Below are positions 58,959 to 64,000 of a stretch of DNA of 64,000 nt, in pieces. The position numbers were made by a program, and so were the translations under genes. The notes beneath the pieces are model-generated. The model was given only the letters and a program-made list of their open reading frames with translations. It searched no databases and was not told where the DNA came from. The stretch's first letter is position 1; every line of letters begins with the position of its first letter. Source of the DNA: Balneola sp. (GTDB lineage: Bacteria; Bacteroidota; Rhodothermia; Balneolales; Balneolaceae); contig NZQV01000010.1 of the NCBI GenBank assembly GCA_002696035.1, forward strand, positions 682,001 to 746,000, written 5' to 3'.

Positions 58959-59923
58959 TATTCTTTTAAGCTTAAGAGTGCTTTTCGTACAAATCCATTA
59001 TGCTCATTTAAATGCTTTCGGGCCTCCTGTGCTGAAAGATCTCCAAGCCCCATTACCAGTGCAGTTTTAACATGTCCGCCAGAGGCTTTCAATAACCGTT
59101 CAGCCTCATCATAGTCAACCTCCGAAAATATCATCAAAATTCTCTTGGACCGTTCTACCAGTTTCTTATTGGTAAGCATCAGATCTACCATTACATTTTC
59201 GTAAACCTTGCCCTGACGGATCATAGCTCCGGTCGTTATCATATTCAATACCATTTTCTGAGCTGTTCCACTCTTCATGCGGGTACTGCCCATGATCACT
59301 TCCGCGCCCACCGGTATATCGATCAAGTAATCCACTGTCAGATCAATTTGTTCACCCGGGACCGTTGTCACCATAATAGTTTTACAGCCGCGACGGGCAG
59401 CCTCTTTGATGGCTCCATGAACATACGGGGTTCGTCCACTGGCAGCCAAACCACAAACCACATCAGGCGGGGCAACATTCGCTTTTTTAACGTCTGCTGC
59501 TCCATTTTCTTCCAAGTCTTCGGCGCCTTCCTGGGCAACAAACATGGCTTCTTTTCCGCCAGCGATAAAACCTTGCACCTGTTCCGGAGACGTACCGAAT
59601 GTGGGAGGACATTCAGCTGCATCCAACACGCCAAGCCGACCGCTGGTTCCGGCTCCAAAATACAAAAGCCGACCTCCTACCTGAAAAGCATCGCTTACCA
59701 ATTCGATCACCTCGGCGATTACCTCATTCTTCTTTTCAACTTCCCTGGCAACCTTTTGGTCTTCAGAATTTATGATGGATGCGATCTCGGCTGCAGAAGC
59801 AAGATCGATCTCCATCGAAGCAGCATTTCTTTTTTCCGTAGCCAACTTTCCGAGTTTAGAAAAAAGCTCTTTACGGTCTTTATCAGAATCCACAACTACG
59901 AATTCCTGCGATTTTTCCACCAA
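58958..59923 (-). CDS. murQ: N-acetylmuramic acid 6-phosphate etherase MurQ
   Basis: This protein of about 321 aa has the SIS fold with LLYFGAGTSGRLGVLDAAECPPTFG, GGKEAMFVAQEGAEDLE and LAASGRTPYVHGA, all MurQ signatures, and GSTRMKSGTAQKMVLNM later. It converts MurNAc-6-P to GlcNAc-6-P and lactate in peptidoglycan recycling. The start is uncertain: TTG at 59923 or GTG at 59920, both overlapping accC by about 28 bases. Confidence 0.93.
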   Translation of the reverse strand: MVEKSQEFVVVDSDKDRKELFSKLGKLATEKRNAASMEIDLASAAEIASIINSEDQKVAREVEKKNEVIAEVIELVSDAFQVGGRLLYFGAGTSGRLGVLDAAECPPTFGTSPEQVQGFIAGGKEAMFVAQEGAEDLEENGAADVKKANVAPPDVVCGLAASGRTPYVHGAIKEAARRGCKTIMVTTVPGEQIDLTVDYLIDIPVGAEVIMGSTRMKSGTAQKMVLNMITTGAMIRQGKVYENVMVDLMLTNKKLVERSKRILMIFSEVDYDEAERLLKASGGHVKTALVMGLGDLSAQEARKHLNEHNGFVRKALLSLKE

Positions 59924-61392
59924 AGTGTGGTATCACCTGTTTCAGACATTACTTTAGGAGTATCGCCTTTTTCCTGAGCTCCATTTTTTAATAATGCTGC
60001 TGTCAGAGCAATATCTGCGATCGGTAATTCGGGCTGCATTTTTTCAGGAGTGAAGTGATCCGGCACAAAATGGGTATCGTATCTGGCTTCAATAAATGCG
60101 GGATGATTGAGCGTGAACTCACAAAATGGGATGGTCGTTTTACAACCTGCGATCTCATATTCATCCAGCGCACGCAGCATTCTTTTTCTGGCAGTTTCTC
60201 TATCCGGGCCGTGTACGCTTAGCTTAGATATCATGGGGTCGTAATTGATGGTGATCTGCTGCCCCTCTTCCACACCGGCATCCACACGAATACCTGATCC
60301 GGTTGGAACGCGATGTTTTATCAACAAACCTGTACTTGGCAGGAAATTGTCGGCAGGATCTTCGGCATAGATCCGACACTCAAAAGCATGTCCGTTTATG
60401 GAAAGATCTTCTTGTTTGAACGGAAGCTCCTTACCTTCTGCCACAAGGACCTGAAGTGCAACTAGATCTGTATTTGTGATCATTTCAGTTACAGGATGTT
60501 CAACCTGAAGTCGGGTATTCATTTCCAGGAAATAAAAATTCAGGTGTTTATCAACCAAAAACTCAATGGTTCCGGCACCCACATAATCACAAGCTTTAGC
60601 CGCTTTAATAGCTGCTTTCGACATCTCATCACGAAGCTCCGGAGTCAGTAAAGCACAAGGTGCTTCTTCAATTACCTTCTGGTGGCGACGCTGAATAGAG
60701 CATTCCCGGTCGTATACATGCAATACGTTTCCATGCGTATCTGCGATGATCTGAAATTCGACATGGCGGGGTTCTTCCAAATATTTTTCAATATAGATCC
60801 GGTCATCCCCAAATGCATTTCGAGCCTCCGATTTGGCTGCCTTGATGCTTGCTTCAAACTCTTCTTTTTTATGAACGATGCGCATCCCTTTTCCACCACC
60901 GCCGGCAGCAGCTTTCACCAAAATGGGATAGCCGATTTCGTCGGCCACTCTGCGGGCTTCTTCAATATCTTTGAGCTCGCTTTTCAATCCGGGAGGCGTG
61001 GGAATCTTGTGCTGACTCATCAACTCTCGAGCCTCGGTCTTATCTCCCATCAAACGGATGGCTTTTGGTCTTGGCCCTATAAAGATCACTCCTTCTTTAT
61101 CACAGCGTTCTGCAAAAGCTGCATTTTCACTCAAAAATCCATAACCGGGATGAATGGCATCTGCTCCGGTTTGCCTGGCCGCATCAATGATCTTATCCAT
61201 GACGAGATAACTTTCGGAGGAAGCAGCTTCACCAATAAAAACGGCTTCATCTGCGTGCAGCACGTGCGGAGAATGGGCATCCGGGCGAGAATAAACCGCA
61301 ACGGTTTTGATCCCTAACTCTTTACAGGTGTGAATAACTCTGAGGGCAATTTCTCCTCGGTTCGCGATTAGAATCTTCTTTATATGGGCCAT
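59896..61392 (-). CDS. accC: biotin carboxylase subunit of acyl/acetyl-CoA carboxylase
   Basis: This 498-aa protein has the biotin carboxylase order: KILIANRGEIALRVIHTCKELGI at the start, the ATP-grasp loop VKAAAGGGGKGMR, EKYLEEPRHVEFQ, YECSIQRRHQKVIEEAP-like, and FLEMNTRLQVEHPVTEM. There is no fused carrier domain; the extra C-terminus (about 445-498) is low-complexity. It carboxylates biotin for an acyl-CoA carboxylase. The carboxyltransferase at 19148 is a possible partner. A hairpin covers its ribosome site. Confidence 0.94.
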   Translation of the reverse strand: MAHIKKILIANRGEIALRVIHTCKELGIKTVAVYSRPDAHSPHVLHADEAVFIGEAASSESYLVMDKIIDAARQTGADAIHPGYGFLSENAAFAERCDKEGVIFIGPRPKAIRLMGDKTEARELMSQHKIPTPPGLKSELKDIEEARRVADEIGYPILVKAAAGGGGKGMRIVHKKEEFEASIKAAKSEARNAFGDDRIYIEKYLEEPRHVEFQIIADTHGNVLHVYDRECSIQRRHQKVIEEAPCALLTPELRDEMSKAAIKAAKACDYVGAGTIEFLVDKHLNFYFLEMNTRLQVEHPVTEMITNTDLVALQVLVAEGKELPFKQEDLSINGHAFECRIYAEDPADNFLPSTGLLIKHRVPTGSGIRVDAGVEEGQQITINYDPMISKLSVHGPDRETARKRMLRALDEYEIAGCKTTIPFCEFTLNHPAFIEARYDTHFVPDHFTPEKMQPELPIADIALTAALLKNGAQEKGDTPKVMSETGDTTLWWKNRRNS

Positions 61393-61440
61393 AAAGTCCT
61401 GTTTTAGTTTTTTCTAATAATAGGACTTTACGCAATGATT
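61392..61440 (-). promoter_or_regulatory. hairpin sequestering the accC ribosome-binding site
   Basis: On the minus strand TAAAGTCCT (61440-61432) is complementary over 9 bp to AGGACTTTA (61400-61392), which holds the AGGA ribosome site and the A of the accC ATG. The 31-nt loop is A/T-rich. The arrangement could regulate accC translation. Confidence 0.5.
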
Positions 61441-61459
61441 CTCCACGTAGAAAACGGGA

Positions 61460-62434
61460 TTAACTCGCTGATTTCATTTCCATGAAAACACGGGGAAGAA
61501 TGGACAATTTCTCGGTATAATTAAGATAAGCCCGGGTGTTAAAAACGTTGTAATCGTTTTCTTCTATCTTGGTAAGAATGCGGCTGTAATTATGCCGAGC
61601 AAGATAAACAGGTAACCTGCTATCACTTGAAAGTAATGAGATGCCCAGATCGGCCTTTTTATAATACTCCCGGGCACGCTCAATCTGGAATTTCATCAGT
61701 TCAATGAACTTTTCGCTCTTTTGGTTGGCAAATAATTCTTCTTCAGAAACACCAAACTTTTTGAGTTCATCTTGAGGAAGATAAATCCGGTTTCTTCGAA
61801 GGTCTTCTCCCACATCCCGCAAAATATTGGTGAGCTGCATAGCGATCCCAAGGTCAACGGCATAATCAAGTGCACGGGGATCAGTGTAGCCAAACACTTC
61901 GCTCGTCATCAGTCCCACTACAGAAGCAACTTTGTAGGAATAATCATATATCTCGTCGAAGCTCTGAAAGCGCGATTTGGTCAGATCAGTTTTCACGCCC
62001 TCCATCAACAAAAAAGGAAGATCTATGGAAATATCGTATTGGCGTAATGTGTCTGAAAAGGCCTCCAGTATAGGATCATTTACCTTTCTCCCATTGTACA
62101 CACTTATGAGCCTTTGTTTGAAGGAATATAGCTTCTCCTCCACTTCTTCAATGGTGATGGATTCATTCAGGATCAAGTCTTCGGCTTCATCAACCAGATC
62201 GTCCAGATAGCGGCACAATCCATAGATAGCAAAGATCCCCCGCTGCTTTTTATTTGGTAGAAACCGGGTAGCCATATAAAAAGTCTTCGCATGCTCTTTG
62301 GTGATGAAACGGCAATGCGAATAAGCTTGCCGCAGTTCACCATCCTGAAGGTCATCGATCACCGAACGGTGAAACGAAGTCTTCTCATAAAGAGGTCGAA
62401 AAAGTTGATATGGTATGCTTAGTAGATTCGTCAT
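61460..62434 (-). CDS. crtB: phytoene/squalene synthase family protein (CrtB)
   Basis: An ATG at 62434 is preferred to a TTG at 62464, giving 324 aa. The two Asp-rich prenyl-binding motifs are YLDDLVDEAED and LTNILRDVGEDLRRNRIYLP. It condenses two GGPP (or FPP) molecules to phytoene (or a squalene precursor). No crtI is nearby. It begins the crtB-accC-murQ-plsC-tonB series, but it is separated from accC by 67 bp and may be a distinct transcript. Confidence 0.93.
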   Translation of the reverse strand: MTNLLSIPYQLFRPLYEKTSFHRSVIDDLQDGELRQAYSHCRFITKEHAKTFYMATRFLPNKKQRGIFAIYGLCRYLDDLVDEAEDLILNESITIEEVEEKLYSFKQRLISVYNGRKVNDPILEAFSDTLRQYDISIDLPFLLMEGVKTDLTKSRFQSFDEIYDYSYKVASVVGLMTSEVFGYTDPRALDYAVDLGIAMQLTNILRDVGEDLRRNRIYLPQDELKKFGVSEEELFANQKSEKFIELMKFQIERAREYYKKADLGISLLSSDSRLPVYLARHNYSRILTKIEENDYNVFNTRAYLNYTEKLSILPRVFMEMKSAS

Positions 62435-62621
62435 AATCTTGATGTCTGTTTTGATAAAGCTCAAAAAGAATCAAAAAAGTTCCCGCCAGTAATAATTATT
62501 TGGTAATAACATTTTCAGGTGGATATGTTTATACTTGAATCTCGAAATGGTTATATTATTTACAATATATACCTTAACCTTATTAATCGATATACTAACT
62601 TACGCTAAATAATTAAGCCAA

Positions 62622-63641
62622 ATGAATAAAAAAGTAACAATCTATGAAGTTGCTAAAAAGGCTGAGGTCGCAATTTCCACCGTTTCGCGGGTACTGAACG
62701 GATCTGAGAACGTATCAGATAAGACAAAGGAAAAAGTTCAGGAAGCAATCAAGGAGCTGAGTTTTCGTCCACAGGTTAGTGCACGAAAGCTGGCAAGCAA
62801 AGAACCGCAGATGCTGGCTATAGCCGTGCCTTCTTTTACGACTCCTTATTTTAATGAAGTTTTGAAAGGTGTTAAAGATGAGATCAAGAAAATGGACCTT
62901 GATATTATTCTATATAATACTGGTTCCAAAGATCCTGAAGAAGGCGTTCAAAACTTTTTTGACCGTGGTACCGCCGATGCCGTGATCTTACTCTCCATCA
63001 ATGTGAGTGAGAAAGTACACGAACTCATACAAGCTACCCAGACGCCGGCTGTTCTGGTAAACTCATCGCACCCCTCCTACAACTATTTTATGCTGAATGA
63101 TTATCAGGGCGGATATTTAGCGGGTGAGCATTTAGTAAAGCAAGGCTTCGAGAAGCTCGGTATGATCACCAGTATCGTGGAGTCTCATACCTCAAAAGAG
63201 CGGATCCGTGGTTTTAAGGACGCTCTTAAGAATTACAAGATGGAGATCAACAAAGATTTCTTTATGAGTGGTGATACTACCAAGCACGGTGGCTTTACTG
63301 AAGAAGCAGGATTCGAGGCTATCTATAAATTCGATAAAAAAGGAACATTCCCTGAAGCCATTTTCTGCTCAAACGATACCCAGGCTGTGGGAGCAATTTA
63401 TGCGCTCTCAAAATTAGGAATTAAAGTTCCTGAGGATATCGCCATCATGGGTTATGACAACATCAAACTGAGTAAATATCTGGACCTTACTACCATCGAC
63501 CAGAAGATGTATACCATCGGAGTTCAGGCTACCAAAAGACTGGCTGAGATCATTGAAAAACCCGATGATGAACTTTATCAGACCACGATCAACCCCGTTA
63601 TGGTTGAGCGCGGTTCAACTAAAAACGTGAAAAAAGCATAG
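62622..63641 (+). CDS. LacI-family transcriptional regulator
   Basis: This 339-aa protein has a LacI HTH and hinge (MNKKVTIYEVAKKAEVAIST, then SRVLNGSENVSDKTKEKV), then a periplasmic-binding-like ligand domain (LAIAVPSFTTPYFNEVLKGV; RIRGFKDALKNY; PEDIAIMGYDN). The effector is unknown. It is immediately upstream of purC and could be co-transcribed, but regulation of purC by it is not shown. No convincing operator palindrome was seen upstream. Confidence 0.92.
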   Translation: MNKKVTIYEVAKKAEVAISTVSRVLNGSENVSDKTKEKVQEAIKELSFRPQVSARKLASKEPQMLAIAVPSFTTPYFNEVLKGVKDEIKKMDLDIILYNTGSKDPEEGVQNFFDRGTADAVILLSINVSEKVHELIQATQTPAVLVNSSHPSYNYFMLNDYQGGYLAGEHLVKQGFEKLGMITSIVESHTSKERIRGFKDALKNYKMEINKDFFMSGDTTKHGGFTEEAGFEAIYKFDKKGTFPEAIFCSNDTQAVGAIYALSKLGIKVPEDIAIMGYDNIKLSKYLDLTTIDQKMYTIGVQATKRLAEIIEKPDDELYQTTINPVMVERGSTKNVKKA

Positions 63642-63648
63642 ATTAGTA

Positions 63649-64000
63649 GTGAGCACCTCTTTTTCTGTTCAGGAAGCATTAGAACACTGCATCATTCAAA
63701 CGAACGTACCTGGTCTTCCGACTCCTTATAAAGGAAAAGTTCGTGAAGTATATGATCTGGGTCATGATAAAGTGGGAATTGTAGTTACAGATCGCATATC
63801 TGCTTTTGATTATATCATGAAGCAGGCTATTCCTTTCAAAGGACAAATTCTAAACCAGCTTGCGGCTTTTTCTTTTGAGAAGGTGAAGGATATAGTGGAT
63901 ACGCATATCATTGATGTGCCCCACCCTAACGTCACCATTGCCAAAAAATGTGATACAGTTCCTATAGAAGTCGTTGTCCGGGGATATCTGACAGGTCATG
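63649..64000 (+). CDS. purC: SAICAR synthetase PurC, N-terminal part
   Basis: A GTG at 63649, eight bases after the regulator stop, opens a frame that runs off the right edge after 117 complete codons. It reads YKGKVREVYDLG, VVTDRISAFDYIM and VPHPNV with VVVRGYLTGH at the edge, all SAICAR synthetase motifs. It ligates aspartate to CAIR in purine synthesis. The C-terminal part is outside the window. Confidence 0.93.
   Translation, partial: MSTSFSVQEALEHCIIQTNVPGLPTPYKGKVREVYDLGHDKVGIVVTDRISAFDYIMKQAIPFKGQILNQLAAFSFEKVKDIVDTHIIDVPHPNVTIAKKCDTVPIEVVVRGYLTGH

Noticed and set aside
60682-61317. A 211-codon plus-strand frame
   Set aside because: It is antisense to accC and has no signal or domain.

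Overview
The window reads as chromosome from a member of the Bacteroidota/Rhodothermota/Balneolota radiation, most likely a Balneolaceae-like marine bacterium. This is an inference. It rests on a secreted protein with an 85-residue Por-type C-terminal tail (NYPNPFNPST motif), GWxTD and DUF4920 proteins, many secreted amidohydrolases and lipoproteins, pilin-like proteins beginning MGQQQ, weak or absent Shine-Dalgarno sequences at most genes, and TAnnTTTG-like promoter elements.

Layout. (1) 1-5100 is an AT-rich accessory region. It holds the first codons of an SRAP (YedK/HMCES) gene, a divergent small gene, about 1.3 kb of gene-free DNA with 12 copies of an 8-bp TGTTTCAT word, and a minus-strand trio (winged-helix protein, excisionase-like HTH, unrecognised 484-aa protein). 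It ends at tRNA-Leu(CAA), whose 3' half is present three times; a small GIY-YIG nuclease gene fits exactly between copies two and three. (2) 5.2-15.2 kb holds a large secreted protein, a double cyclic-nucleotide-domain protein and three tandem secreted amidohydrolases, two of which lack the catalytic HxH. (3) 15.6-20.8 kb holds an LPP20-type lipoprotein, DegP, RecO, a membrane protein and an acyl-CoA carboxyltransferase. (4) 20.9-24.7 kb is a plus-strand operon: GWxTD protein, pdxA, a methyltransferase and ftsE. (5) 24.9-29.8 kb is a threonine operon, thrA-thrB-thrC, behind a Thr/Ile-rich leader peptide. (6) 29.8-32.5 kb holds a DedA protein, an acyltransferase and an alpha/beta hydrolase. (7) 32.5-42.1 kb is a seven-gene type IV filament operon: PilC, PilB, a cyclic-nucleotide-domain protein, a PilT-like ATPase, a PilM-PilN fusion, a PilO-PilP-like protein and a secretin ending in SPOR. 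(8) 42.4-51.6 kb is mixed: MFS transporter, lipoproteins, SUI1-domain protein, a four-helix-bundle cassette, Nei glycosylase and two MGQQQ pilin-like genes that probably belong with the operon in (7). (9) 51.9-57.2 kb is a run of housekeeping genes including queE/queD, an alkyltransferase-like protein and a phosphopantetheinyl transferase, followed by tRNA-Ser(GGA). (10) 57.5-64.0 kb holds crtB-accC-murQ-plsC-tonB on the minus strand, then a LacI-family regulator and the start of purC.

How the parts connect. The biotin carboxylase (61 kb) and carboxyltransferase (20 kb) could be subunits of one or of different carboxylases. The filament operon supplies motors, alignment proteins and an outer-membrane pore, and the MGQQQ proteins are the best subunit candidates in the window; no prepilin peptidase is visible. 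The most unusual material is the triple tRNA-Leu 3' end with its GIY-YIG unit, the repeat cluster with the replication-like module, and the filament system with its atypical subunits and PilT-like motor.
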